Shown in pieces: positions 8,558 to 16,827 of a stretch of 64,000 nucleotides of DNA. Origin of the DNA: 66-474 sp039923855 (GTDB taxonomy: Bacteria > Pseudomonadota > Gammaproteobacteria > Xanthomonadales > Rhodanobacteraceae). The position numbers and the translations under genes are program-made. The stretch spans positions 1 to 64,000 of the forward strand of contig JBDTBW010000007.1 of assembly GCA_039923855.1 (NCBI GenBank), read 5' to 3'. The notes under the pieces are model-generated. The model was given only the letters and a program-made list of their open reading frames with translations, did no database searches and was not told where the DNA came from. Every line of letters starts with the position of its first letter. Within the stretch, counting starts at the first letter, position 1.

Positions 8558-9880
8558 TCACAGCGTCTTCAATTGAAGGCTTGGCGCGAGCCGACTGGCG
8601 CGCAGCGCGGGCAACGCGCCGGCCAGCAGGCTGACGGCGATCGACAGAACGAACGTGGTGAGGAACATCGAAACGTTCATATGCGCAAGATCGGCGTACG
8701 GTGTGGGCTGACTGCGCACCAGCCTAAGGCCGACCATGGTCAGCAGCCAGCCACCGATGCCGCCCAATAAACCGATCAATCCCGCTTCGACCAGACATTG
8801 CGCGAACACCGCGCTGCGGCTCGCGCCCAGTGCCCTGCGCACGCCGATCTCACCGCTGCGGCGCAGGAATTTCGCCAGTAGCAAGCCGACCGTGTTGAAA
8901 AGGCAGATTCCCAGGAACGCGAACGCCAGCCAGGATTGCATGCGCACATCGCTCGGCACCACGCCATTGAAATCCAGCCACTGCATCAGTGTGCGCAAAC
9001 GCGTGTCGGTGTACTTGAAGCGGCCCAGCGCCCTCTGCTCCCCGGCGTAGTGCTGCAGGAAATCGCGATAGGTGGTCACTTTCGACGGCGCGCCGAGTTG
9101 CACCCACAGCGCGATCCAGACGCATGGCGCGTTTTCAAGGTGACCGGGCTTGTCCGGCGCGTGCCAGCAGGTGAATTGCAAGAAGTTGCCATCGTTGATT
9201 TCAAGGCCGGTATTGAAAGGCGTGAACACGTCTTCCGGCTTGCCGTAGAAATCGGAGGTGTCGCCATTGGCAAAACGTCCGCCGCGCACGTCGTAAAAAA
9301 GCGGCGACGGACGCCACGGCGCCAATACGCCGACGATGTGTACGTCGGTGTCTTTCAGCCGCAGCGTGCGGCCAACGCTGTTGTGTCCAGCGAACAACTT
9401 GTCGTTGAGGTTGAATGAAATCACCGCAACGCGCGCGTGCTTCTCGTCGTCCTGCGCGCTCCAGCCATTGCCGTATTCGAATGGCACGTCGAACATCGGA
9501 AAGAAATCCGAAGTGGTGGACAGCATGTTCAACATAAGCGGCGGCAGGCTCGCATCCGGGGCGCGCACCTTGACCGAGCTGTTGACAATCAACGCCTGGC
9601 GGCCGGCGCGATGCGCACTCCACAAATCCACCGCCGAGCGGTAATCCATCATGTCCAGCGGTTCCTTGTGGCTGCCCTGGTCGGTGGGATCGGGATCTAC
9701 CTGCGCATAGAACAGATGCGCGCTCCTACCCGGCAGCGGGTCGCCCGAGAGCAGGTGCATCACCGTGAGCGTGGTCATGCTTGCACCGATGCCAACCGCG
9801 ATCGCCAGCACCATCAACGCGGTCAGCACCGGATTGCGTTTCAGGCTGCGTACGGCGAGATCGAGGTAATAGCCGAACAT
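8558..9880 (-). CDS. FtsX/MacB-family ABC transporter permease, type A copy 2
   Basis: The 440-residue protein starts at 9880 (MFGYYLDLAVRSLKRNP); the open frame extends upstream through a repeat and into the next gene's antisense but has no support there. Layout: helix 1 near 20-42, periplasmic domain to about 320, three FtsX helices, coupling segment GEIGVRRALGASRSAV. N-terminus and upstream spacer closely match type A copy 1. The periplasmic domain has several Cys and Trp residues (FTCWHAPDKPG, NAPCVWIALW) absent from copy 1. It is followed after 11 bases by type B copy 2, and the pair probably forms one heterodimeric permease. Confidence 0.88.
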   Translation of the reverse strand: MFGYYLDLAVRSLKRNPVLTALMVLAIAVGIGASMTTLTVMHLLSGDPLPGRSAHLFYAQVDPDPTDQGSHKEPLDMMDYRSAVDLWSAHRAGRQALIVNSSVKVRAPDASLPPLMLNMLSTTSDFFPMFDVPFEYGNGWSAQDDEKHARVAVISFNLNDKLFAGHNSVGRTLRLKDTDVHIVGVLAPWRPSPLFYDVRGGRFANGDTSDFYGKPEDVFTPFNTGLEINDGNFLQFTCWHAPDKPGHLENAPCVWIALWVQLGAPSKVTTYRDFLQHYAGEQRALGRFKYTDTRLRTLMQWLDFNGVVPSDVRMQSWLAFAFLGICLFNTVGLLLAKFLRRSGEIGVRRALGASRSAVFAQCLVEAGLIGLLGGIGGWLLTMVGLRLVRSQPTPYADLAHMNVSMFLTTFVLSIAVSLLAGALPALRASRLAPSLQLKTL

Positions 9881-10026
9881 TCCAGTCCTCCCTTGTTCAA
9901 TCCCCTCTCCCTTCGGGAGAGGGTGCCGCGAAGCGGCGGGTGAGGGTTCGAACCCTGCGCGATGTTCCACAAGAATCGGACCCTCATCCGGCCCTTCGGG
10001 CCCCTTCTCCCGGAGGGAGAAGGGAA
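9881..10026. repeat. Intercistronic spacer with REP-like family A copy 3
   Basis: Near-identical twin of the spacer at 7182-7327, with the inverted GGGAGAGGG/GGGAGAAGGG pair at 9902-10025. It separates the stop of type B copy 3 from the start of type A copy 2. Confidence 0.85.
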
Positions 10027-10032
10027 ATTCGC

Positions 10033-11292
10033 TCACACCGACCGCGTTGCCTCCACCGGCGGCACGTTGGAGGCGCGGCGGGCGGGCACGAACACCGCGC
10101 CCTGCCCCAGCACCAACATCGCCAGCACACCGGTCAGCACGTACCACAACGGGATGCGGGTCATTTCGAAATAGCCCATCAGCAACAGGTTCAGGCCGAT
10201 CGCGAGCACGATGCCGATCACCACCCCTGCGCCGGCGATCATCAGGTTTTCGATCTGGAAGTAATGCAGGATGTCGAGCTTGCGCGCGCCCAATGCGCGG
10301 CGCACGCCGATCTGTTTGCGCCGCTGGCCGACCCAGAAACTGGTCAAACCCACGATGCCGGCCGCGGTGACGCATAACAGGATCAGGCACACCACGCCCA
10401 TCAGGATCGCCATGCCGCGGTCGGCGCGGTAGGCGTGCGCGCGCAGCTCGGCGAACGAGCGGATGCCGTTGACGCCGTCGCTGTCGCCATAGATCACGCG
10501 CATCGGATTGGCGGCGAACAACGCGGTGCGCGCGTCGCGCATCGCGGCATCCAGCCGCCCGGATTTGGCGCGTATCGCGTAGCGCGAATAGTTCCCGTCC
10601 AGCCGGGTGGGGATCAACACCGAGTTCCAAACCCATTCATTGGCCCATGTGTCCACGCTCGGCACCTGCATGCGCGCGACGATGCCGATGATGGTGCTGG
10701 GCTTGTCGCGATCAATATAGAACGCCTTGCCGAGCGCGTCGCCGTGCGGAAACAATTTGCCGGCGAGATCTTTGGTCACGATCACGATCGGCGGCACGTC
10801 CTGGCCGCGCGCACCCATGTGATGGACATCGCCGGCGTTGAAATCGCGCCCCGCAATCAGGCGCAGGCCCAAGGTCTTGATCATCCGCTCGTCGCCGAAG
10901 TACAACGCGGCATGCGTGGTTTCGTTCTGTTGCGCGGGTTTCAAGCCGATGCCGGTAGTCCAGCTCGAATTGATCAGCGGCAGCGAGTTGATGGCAATGG
11001 CCGATTGCACGTCCGGCAACTGCCGCAGCGCTTGCACATCGGTGCGCTGCAGCGCGTCCAGCTTCTCGATCGAGGCCGCGTCGTCGCCGGTCGGCGCGCC
11101 GACCCAGATCTGGCTGACCATGAAAAGATTGTTTTCGTCGATGCCGGTCGGGCGATTTATCCGCTCGATACGATGGCCGATGATGAAGATCGCGTTGCAC
11201 ACGATCGCCAGCGTCAACGCGATCTGCAGTGCGATCAACACCACGCCGGCCTTGTGCTTGCGCAATGCGGAAAGAATGGGGTGCAGAGTCAT
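10033..11292 (-). CDS. FtsX/MacB-family ABC transporter permease, type B copy 3
   Basis: About 419 residues from the ATG at 11292 (MTLHPILSALRKHKAGVVLI); upstream in-frame sequence overlaps the type A gene antiparallel to its codon pattern and is not used. One N-terminal helix, a periplasmic domain (about 45-275) and three C-terminal helices. The coupling motif RRKQIGVRRALGARKLDI is shared with copy 2. The last 80 residues are clearly homologous to copies 1 and 2 but more divergent, so this is the older member. It is the downstream partner of the type A gene at 11430-12752. Confidence 0.88.
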   Translation of the reverse strand: MTLHPILSALRKHKAGVVLIALQIALTLAIVCNAIFIIGHRIERINRPTGIDENNLFMVSQIWVGAPTGDDAASIEKLDALQRTDVQALRQLPDVQSAIAINSLPLINSSWTTGIGLKPAQQNETTHAALYFGDERMIKTLGLRLIAGRDFNAGDVHHMGARGQDVPPIVIVTKDLAGKLFPHGDALGKAFYIDRDKPSTIIGIVARMQVPSVDTWANEWVWNSVLIPTRLDGNYSRYAIRAKSGRLDAAMRDARTALFAANPMRVIYGDSDGVNGIRSFAELRAHAYRADRGMAILMGVVCLILLCVTAAGIVGLTSFWVGQRRKQIGVRRALGARKLDILHYFQIENLMIAGAGVVIGIVLAIGLNLLLMGYFEMTRIPLWYVLTGVLAMLVLGQGAVFVPARRASNVPPVEATRSV

Positions 11293-11324
11293 GGCGATGA
11301 ATCCTTGTTGCAACGTCGTTGAAA

Positions 11325-11401
11325 GTCCCCCCTCACCCGCCAAGCGCTGTGCGTTTGTCTCCCTCTCCCCCGTGGGGAGAGGGTTGGGGTGAGGGGACCA
11401 T
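11325..11401. repeat. Degenerate REP-like family A copy 4
   Basis: An inverted CCCCCTCACC.../...GGTGAGGGG pair with an inner CCCTCTCCCCCGTGGGGAGAGGG palindrome sits between the type A and type B permease genes. It is shorter and more degenerate than copies 2 and 3. Confidence 0.7.
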
Positions 11402-11429
11402 GCGTGTCGTTCGAAACCATGCGCGTCGC

Positions 11430-12752
11430 TCAATTCGATTTCAGTTGCCACGCCGGCTGCACGGTCGAAGCCCGGAAAGTGGGATACAGCGCGGCCAGCA
11501 GGGTTGCGATCACGGCGACTACCAGCGTGAGCGCGAGCAGCGAAAAATCGAGCCGCGCCAGCGAAGCGATGTCTTTCGGCATCACCAACCCGACGCTGGC
11601 GACGCCAACGCCGGTCAGCAGCACGCCAATCACGCCACCGGCCACGCCGACGATGCCGGCCTCGGTGAGGAACTGCGCGTAGATCGCGCGACGCGGCGCG
11701 CCCAGCGCGCGGCGCACCGCGATCTCGCCGCTGCGGCGCAGGAACTTGGCCAGCAGCAGGCCAACCGTGTTGACCAGACACACGATCAGCAAACCCAGCG
11801 CGACCAACAATGAGACCTTGGTATCGCTCGGCACGACGTGTTCGAAATCCAGCCAATCCATGAGACCGCGCAGGCGGTTGTTGGCCGGCCAGTTCCGGTA
11901 GTGGGCGTGCGCGTAGCCCGTCAGATAATTCTGATAACGCTGCACCGCGGCCGCGTCGTCGAGTTGCACCATGTAAGCGATCCAGATGCAATCGGAATGC
12001 TGCAAGCCGACAAAGCCCGCCTCTTTCTGCATCTGCGTGCAATTGGTGTTGCCGTTGTTGGGCATGCCCGCCGCGATCGCGGTGTTGAACGGCAGGAACA
12101 GGTCTTCGCCGTCACCGTTGAAACCGCCGGTGTTGACCACGTCGTAAAATTGCGGCTGCGGATTCCAGTCGCCGAGCACGCCGGCCACGCGGTAATCGCG
12201 GCCTTCGATGTCGATGGTCTTGCCGACGCTGTTGCCGCCGTTGAACACCTTGTCATTGAGCGAACCGCTGATCACCAGGGCCTGCGCGCGGTGCGCGTCG
12301 TCGTCCGCGCTCCAGCCGCTGCCGTATTTGAACGGGATGTCCAGCATCGGGAAGAATTCGGAGAACACGCCGTGTCCGGTGGCATTGATCGGATGCTTGC
12401 CGGGATCGGCCGGTACCACTGACGGCGTGACCTGATACATCGCCGATTGCAATGTGGCGCGGTGATCGCGCATCAACGCCAACGCATCGGCGTAGTCCAG
12501 CGCGTCCGGCGGCCCCTTGCCGGCGTCGGGATCGACCGGGCCGCGCGGGGCATTCGGCCCCCACATGTCGATCTGCGGCACGAAAAGTTTCGACGATTTC
12601 CACGGAATCGGATCGCCCGACACCGCGCGAAACACCGAGTACGTGGTCATCGACGCGGCCACGCCGAAGGCGATGGTCAGCACCATCAAGGCGGTGAGGC
12701 CGGGGCTGCGCTTCAGGCTGCGCAGCGCGAGCTCAAGGTAGTAGGAAAACAT
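11430..12752 (-). CDS. FtsX/MacB-family ABC transporter permease, type A copy 3
   Basis: The 440-residue protein begins MFSYYLELALRSLKRSPGL, has helix 1 at about 20-42, a periplasmic domain to about 320 and three FtsX helices. The coupling helix is GEIAVRRALGAPRRAI. It contains a possible disulfide region (TNCTQMQKE, HSDCIWIA). It is the first permease after the ATPase and small secreted protein and is less similar to copies 1 and 2 than those are to each other. The pair with 10033-11292 is likely the ancestral permease unit. Confidence 0.88.
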   Translation of the reverse strand: MFSYYLELALRSLKRSPGLTALMVLTIAFGVAASMTTYSVFRAVSGDPIPWKSSKLFVPQIDMWGPNAPRGPVDPDAGKGPPDALDYADALALMRDHRATLQSAMYQVTPSVVPADPGKHPINATGHGVFSEFFPMLDIPFKYGSGWSADDDAHRAQALVISGSLNDKVFNGGNSVGKTIDIEGRDYRVAGVLGDWNPQPQFYDVVNTGGFNGDGEDLFLPFNTAIAAGMPNNGNTNCTQMQKEAGFVGLQHSDCIWIAYMVQLDDAAAVQRYQNYLTGYAHAHYRNWPANNRLRGLMDWLDFEHVVPSDTKVSLLVALGLLIVCLVNTVGLLLAKFLRRSGEIAVRRALGAPRRAIYAQFLTEAGIVGVAGGVIGVLLTGVGVASVGLVMPKDIASLARLDFSLLALTLVVAVIATLLAALYPTFRASTVQPAWQLKSN

Positions 12753-12776
12753 TGTCGATCACTCCTTCGCTTTGAG

Positions 12777-12912
12777 TCCCTCTCCCGCCGGGAGAGGGGT
12801 TGGGGTGAGGGTTCGGGACTGCCGAAAGAAAAATCTCGCACGGACGTTGCCAACCGCGAAAAACCGAACCCTCATCCGCCGCTTCGCGGCACCTTCTCCC
12901 GTAGGGAGAAGG
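12777..12912. repeat. REP-like inverted repeat pair, family A copy 5
   Basis: CCCTCTCCCGCCGGGAGAGGG faces CTTCTCCCGTAGGGAGAAGG across about 95 bases that contain a CCGCTTCGCGG hairpin. It lies between the small secreted protein gene and the first permease, and could uncouple their expression. Confidence 0.8.
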
Positions 12913-12918
12913 AAATAC

Positions 12919-13230
12919 TCACCCTTTACTCGCGCGCGTGGCTTTCATTCCGAACGAGTAATACGGCATGTCGAGCGCGATGCCACCACCGGCCATGCCT
13001 GCGCCGTTGCCGGACTGGGCCGCCTCCGGCGCGTGGTGACGCAGCGCATCGAGTTGTTCGCGCGTGGGACGCACGGTGATCGCCGGCAGCGTCTGGATCG
13101 TTTCCACCGCCGCGGCCGGCGCGGTGTCCGTTTTGGCCGCCGCCGTGTTGGCCCAGGCACGGATGCCGGCGACGCCGGCGCACGCGATCAGGAACGATGC
13201 TGCGAATGTCAATGTCTTGCGGATGTTCAT
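12919..13230 (-). CDS. Small exported protein of unknown function in the ABC operon
   Basis: 103 residues from the ATG at 13230 (MNIRKTLTFAASFLIACAG). A Sec-type signal (Lys/Arg, then about 16 hydrophobic residues) probably ends at the AWANTA site. The mature part is Ala/Thr-rich, then reads ITVRPTREQLDALRHHAPEA and a Gly-rich stretch before IALDMPYYSFGMKATRA. I recognise no family. It lies between the ATPase (62 bases upstream) and the first permease on the same strand, so it may be an accessory factor or a substrate of the exporter. Either role is inference from position only. Confidence 0.7.
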   Translation of the reverse strand: MNIRKTLTFAASFLIACAGVAGIRAWANTAAAKTDTAPAAAVETIQTLPAITVRPTREQLDALRHHAPEAAQSGNGAGMAGGGIALDMPYYSFGMKATRASKG

Positions 13231-13292
13231 GGCGTTTCCTCTTGTCTGCACCGCCGCACGGGATGAACCCGCGCGGTCGTTGGTGGTCCGGA

Positions 13293-14018
13293 TCAGGCGC
13301 GCGCCGGAAGGATTTCGGCGTGCGCGGATTGCGCGTGGAAGCGCGGTTCCTCGGCGATGTCGACTTCCTGGCCGTCGATGATGTGCACGTTGCGTTGCGC
13401 GCGCGCGGCCAGTTCCGCGTCGTGGGTGACCATCACGATCGTGGCGCCGTCGCGGTGGATGTCCTCGATCAGTTCCAGCACGCTGCGCGCCATTTGCGTG
13501 TCGAGGTTTCCGGTGGGTTCGTCGGCGAGCAGCAATCGCGGGGAACCCGCCAGCGCTCGGGCAATCGCCACGCGCTGCTGCTGACCGCCGGAAAGTTCGG
13601 CCGGATAGTGCTTGGCGCGCGAGGCAAGGCCGACGCGTTCCAGCGCGTCCATGATCCGCTGCTTGCGCTCGGCGGCTTTCATGCCGCGATAACGCAACGG
13701 CACCTCGACGTTGTCGTACACGTTGAGGTCGGGAATCAGGTTGAACGCCTGGAAGATGAAACCGATCTTCTCGTTGCGGATTTTCGAGCGCGCGTTATCG
13801 TTCAACTGGCTGACTTCGATGCCGTCCAGGTGATACTCGCCGCCGCTGAAGGTTTCCAACAATCCGGCGATGGTGAGGAAGGTGGTCTTGCCGGAACCCG
13901 ACGGCCCGGTGACGGCGACGAACTCGCCCTCTTTCACGTCGATGTTGAAATCGCGCAGCGCGTAGGTCTCCACCACTTCGGTGCGGTAAACCTTGGAGAG
14001 ATGGGTCATCTTGAGCAT
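13293..14018 (-). CDS. ABC transporter ATP-binding protein (MacB/LolD type)
   Basis: 241 residues with Walker A GPSGSGKTT, Q-loop FIFQAFNLIPDL, signature LSGGQQQRVAIARAL, Walker B LLLADEPTGNLD and H-loop VMVTHDAE. The sequence matches the stand-alone ATPase class that drives MacB/LolCDE-type mechanotransmission rather than substrate translocation. It is the only ATPase in a locus with six permeases, so it presumably serves all three permease pairs. The 29 residues after the H-loop, ending HAEILPARA, extend slightly beyond typical LolD. It follows the HlyD gene with a 153-base spacer of purine-rich inverted tracts. Confidence 0.95.
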   Translation of the reverse strand: MLKMTHLSKVYRTEVVETYALRDFNIDVKEGEFVAVTGPSGSGKTTFLTIAGLLETFSGGEYHLDGIEVSQLNDNARSKIRNEKIGFIFQAFNLIPDLNVYDNVEVPLRYRGMKAAERKQRIMDALERVGLASRAKHYPAELSGGQQQRVAIARALAGSPRLLLADEPTGNLDTQMARSVLELIEDIHRDGATIVMVTHDAELAARAQRNVHIIDGQEVDIAEEPRFHAQSAHAEILPARA

Positions 14019-14084
14019 GGTGGTTTCCTTGTCGAAAGTTTTTGTTTGAGGTGAGATTCGCGGAGTGAAGTTATGGTCTAGATC

Positions 14085-14168
14085 GTGGTGGAAATAGGAA
14101 ATGGGAAATCAAAGTAGTCATAGAGTCATTGCGTTACGCCCATTTCCCATTTCCCACTATCCACTCCC
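14085..14168. repeat. Inverted purine-rich heptamer-like tracts (family E)
   Basis: Short degenerate 7-base units of the GGGAAAT/GGAAATA type (14090-14118) face the complementary CCCATTTCCCATTTCCCACT tract (14139-14158) in the ATPase-HlyD spacer. The same tract type frames other genes at 29614-30060 and 32962-33075. Confidence 0.6.
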
Positions 14169-14171
14169 GCG

Positions 14172-15446
14172 CTAGCCGCTGATCGCCACGCGCGGCGCGC
14201 CCCTGAAACTGTCGGTGCCGGAGATCACGATGCGATCGCCTTCCTTCAGACCCGACAGGATTTCGACCTTGTCGATGCTGCTGGCGCCGGCGCGGATCGG
14301 CGTTTTCATGGCGATGCCGTCGCGCACCACGTAGGCGTAGTTGCCGCCGGATTCGTCGATGAAGGAACCGCGCGCCACCGTCAGCACGTTGTCGCGCTTG
14401 TCCAGCACGATACGCACCGACAGGCGCTGGTTCTGGCGCAGGTTCTCCGGCTTCTCGCCGACGAAGCGCACCCGCGCCGCCACTTCGCCGTTGACCACTT
14501 CCGGCGAGATCGCGCTGACCACACCTTTCCAATCGTTGCCGTTGCCGGAAATCGCCGCCGGCATGCCGACGCCCAGATCGCGCGCGAAACTTTCCGGCAC
14601 CGTCACCTCCACTTCCAGCGCGGACAGGTCGATCACGGACAGCAATTGCGCATCCTTGGCGACGGTGGCGCGCGGCGCCACGAACAACTGGCCGACCTGG
14701 CCGTTGACCGGCGAGCGCACGTTCAAGTCATCGACCTGGCGTTGCAGATCCTTGACCAGCAGCAACTGGCGCTCGTGCGCGAGTTTCTTGGATTCGATGT
14801 CGAAGTTCAGGCTGGAACTGTCCAGGCCGAGATCGGCGCCGGCATGCTTGAACGTGATCTGCGCCTTTTCCAGTGCATCCTGCGCATGGGCAACTTCCAT
14901 CTGCGCCACGGCGCCATTGGCGAACGCCTGCTGGTTGCGCTGCAAATCGGTTTCTGCAGTCTTCTCGTCGATGGCGGCGTTGTCGTGTGCCTTCTGCAAT
15001 TCCAGACGCTGCTTGCGCGCGTCGATCTGCGCGCGCTGGTAATCCACTTCCAGCGCGTCGGCATTGGACTGCTCCTGCGCCAGTTTGTTGGTGAGTTCCG
15101 GGCTGTCGACCACGGCTAGCGCTTGGCCCTTTTTCACCGTGTCGCCGGCGTGTATCGCGAGCGTCACCGCACCGGTGGCGGGCGCGTACAGGGTCGGGCT
15201 GACCGCGGCGACCACCTTGCCGTCGGCGGCGATGTCGCGCACGAACGGGCCACGCTGCACGATGGCGAATTCCAGACGCGAGCCGCTGACCGATGCGCCG
15301 GCAGAGAACAAACGCAACGCGCCTGGCGCCAGCCACGCCAGCAGCGCCAGCACGACCAAGCCCGCACCGATCAGGATCGCCCGCCGTTTGCGGTTGGGTC
15401 TGATCTCGACCAGGCGGTCGGTGGCGGAGGTGTCGCGGATGGCCAT
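14172..15446 (-). CDS. HlyD/MacA-type periplasmic adaptor (membrane fusion protein)
   Basis: 424 residues: a cytoplasmic N-terminus, one membrane helix (about 23-42), a biotinyl-lipoyl half-motif (YAPATGAVTLAIHAGDTVKKGQ), a coiled-coil hairpin rich in Glu/Gln/Lys/Ala (about 110-240), the second lipoyl half (VRSPVNGQVGQLF), a beta-barrel and a membrane-proximal domain. It should bridge the FtsX/MacB permeases to an outer-membrane TolC, which is not encoded here. It is the first gene of the export operon. A sigma-54 promoter motif lies 50 bases upstream, so it is probably expressed under the NtrC-like regulator at 2495-3829. Confidence 0.92.
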   Translation of the reverse strand: MAIRDTSATDRLVEIRPNRKRRAILIGAGLVVLALLAWLAPGALRLFSAGASVSGSRLEFAIVQRGPFVRDIAADGKVVAAVSPTLYAPATGAVTLAIHAGDTVKKGQALAVVDSPELTNKLAQEQSNADALEVDYQRAQIDARKQRLELQKAHDNAAIDEKTAETDLQRNQQAFANGAVAQMEVAHAQDALEKAQITFKHAGADLGLDSSSLNFDIESKKLAHERQLLLVKDLQRQVDDLNVRSPVNGQVGQLFVAPRATVAKDAQLLSVIDLSALEVEVTVPESFARDLGVGMPAAISGNGNDWKGVVSAISPEVVNGEVAARVRFVGEKPENLRQNQRLSVRIVLDKRDNVLTVARGSFIDESGGNYAYVVRDGIAMKTPIRAGASSIDKVEILSGLKEGDRIVISGTDSFRGAPRVAISG

Positions 15447-15495
15447 GCTGTTCGCTTCCTGTGCAACCGCATCAGTGCGATCACACAGGGCTTAC

Positions 15496-15512
15496 TGCAA
15501 TCGCGGTGCCAA
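15496..15512 (-). promoter_or_regulatory. Sigma-54 (-24/-12) promoter upstream of the ABC export operon
   Basis: On the minus strand the sequence is TTGGCACCGCGATTGCA. It has the invariant GG and GC separated by exactly ten bases and matches the TGGCAC-N5-TTGCA consensus closely. The predicted start site lies about 40 bases before the HlyD ATG at 15446. A sigma-54 activator is encoded 12 kb downstream in the same locus, with an intact GAYTGA loop. Confidence 0.75.
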
Positions 15513-15575
15513 TCGGAACCATCGCGCAAACCGCATCGTATCAAGGGTTTGCGAGGAATGCGCGCGATGGGAAGG

Positions 15576-15598
15576 TGTCCGCGGACAGCGCGCGGACA
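15576..15598. promoter_or_regulatory. Candidate enhancer (upstream activating) palindrome
   Basis: A perfect TGTCCGCGGACA palindrome (15576-15587) is followed by a CGCGGACA half-site (15591-15598), so TGTCCGCG also pairs across seven bases with the second half-site. Its centre lies about 100 bases upstream of the predicted sigma-54 start site, the usual position for NtrC-class binding. Assignment to the regulator at 2495-3829 is inferred. Confidence 0.5.
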
Positions 15599-15611
15599 GA
15601 TGCACTCTTCT

Positions 15612-15632
15612 CCTTCCCCTTCAAGGGGAAGG
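15612..15632. terminator. Palindrome downstream of the aldo/keto reductase gene
   Basis: A CCTTCCCCTT/AAGGGGAAGG perfect inverted repeat lies directly after the reductase stop codon on the minus strand. It lacks a clear T-tract on that strand, so a Rho-independent terminator is only possible. Confidence 0.35.
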
Positions 15633-15635
15633 CTT

Positions 15636-16607
15636 TTACGCCAGCACGGCGTCGATCCGGCGCATCACCGCGTCATCGAACTTGTCGACCACATCCAGCG
15701 CCCCGAAGTTTTCTTCCAGTTGCGAAACCCTGGTCGCCCCCAGCATCACGGTGGAAACATGCGGGTTCTTGAGGCACCAGGCGAGCGCAAATTGCGCGGG
15801 CGACGCGCCGAGATCTTTGGCGATCGGCAACAGCTTGTCGACGCGCGCGAGATCGGCGCGTCCTTCCGGCGACTCGAGGCGTTCGCGCAACCATTCATAG
15901 CCGCGCGTGGCCAGCCGCGAACCTTGCGGAATGCCTTGGCTGTACTTGCCGGTCAGCACGCCCGACGCCAGCGGCGACCAGATCGTGATGCCCATGCCGA
16001 ACGCCTTGTACAACGGCGCGTATTCGATCTCGACCCGCTCACGCTGCAGCAGGTTGTATTGCGGCTGCTCCATCGTCGGCGCGTGCAGATGGTGCTCCTG
16101 TGCGATCGCGTGCGCTTCGCGGATGCTTTCCGCCGGCCATTCCGAAGTACCCCAGTACAACACCTTGCCCTGCCGGATCAGCGTGTCCATCGTCCACACG
16201 GTTTCGCCGATCGGCGTGTCGGGGTCGGGGCGGTGACAAAAGTACAAATCGAGATACTCCACGCGCAGCCGCTGCAAGGCCTGATGACAGGCATCGAAAA
16301 CATGTTTGCGCGACAGGCCTTTCTGCGTCGGCGCCGGATCATTCGCCGATCCGAAATAAACCTTGCTGGACACGCACCAGGAATCGCGCGGAAAGCGCAG
16401 ATCGGCGAGCGCGTCGCCCATGATCTTCTCCGCTTCGCCACGCGAATAGACTTCCGCGTTGTCGAAGTAGTTGACGCCGTGATCGTAGGCGCAGGCGATG
16501 AGTTCGCGCGCGGCCTTGCGATCGACCGCGGTGCCGAAGGTGACCCATGCGCCGAACGACAGCGCGGACACAGACAGACCGGACGAACCGAGGCGGCGGT
16601 ATTGCAT
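15636..16607 (-). CDS. Aldo/keto reductase (potassium-channel beta-subunit-like)
   Basis: 323 residues beginning MQYRRLGSSGLSVSALSFGAW. The catalytic tetrad is visible as Asp and Tyr in NYFDNAEVYSRGEAE, Lys in VSSKVYF and His in FCHRPDPD. The NADPH-binding C-terminus includes WSPLASGVLTGKYSQG and MLGATRVSQLEEN. The family reduces aldehydes such as methylglyoxal with NADPH; the closest type is YghZ/Kv-beta. Transcribed toward the ABC promoter region and probably monocistronic. A CTTCCCCTTCAAGGGGAAG palindrome just after its stop may terminate it. Confidence 0.93.
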   Translation of the reverse strand: MQYRRLGSSGLSVSALSFGAWVTFGTAVDRKAARELIACAYDHGVNYFDNAEVYSRGEAEKIMGDALADLRFPRDSWCVSSKVYFGSANDPAPTQKGLSRKHVFDACHQALQRLRVEYLDLYFCHRPDPDTPIGETVWTMDTLIRQGKVLYWGTSEWPAESIREAHAIAQEHHLHAPTMEQPQYNLLQRERVEIEYAPLYKAFGMGITIWSPLASGVLTGKYSQGIPQGSRLATRGYEWLRERLESPEGRADLARVDKLLPIAKDLGASPAQFALAWCLKNPHVSTVMLGATRVSQLEENFGALDVVDKFDDAVMRRIDAVLA

Positions 16608-16630
16608 GGCGTGCTCCGAATAAAGTAGTG

Positions 16631-16766
16631 CCCCTCTCCCTCTGGGAGGGGTCGGGGTTAGAGTTCGGCTGGAACAGTACCTTCAGCTTGACGCAAATCT
16701 GCTTAACCGCGCAAGGTCGTACCCTCATCCGGCGCTGCGCGCCACCTTCTCCCGAAGGGAGAAGGA
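16631..16766. repeat. REP-like inverted repeat pair, family A copy 6
   Basis: CCCCTCTCCCTCTGGGAGGGG and CCTTCTCCCGAAGGGAGAAGG face each other across a 95-base interior with a GGCGCTGCGCGCC hairpin. They fill the divergent region between the aldo/keto reductase and the GDT1 gene. Confidence 0.8.
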
Positions 16767-16827
16767 TGACGTCATGTCGTCTTCGATCACATTGCGCACA
16801 GCGCACACCGGCATTTACGCTGCCGCC

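Noticed and set aside
15123..16628. 501-codon plus-strand open frame over the HlyD and aldo/keto reductase genes
   Set aside because: Antisense to two clear genes, with the Arg/Gln/His-rich composition of a shadow frame.
16767..16827. Manganese (yybP-ykoY) riboswitch before the GDT1-type gene
   Set aside because: The leader is short and shows none of the conserved loops.
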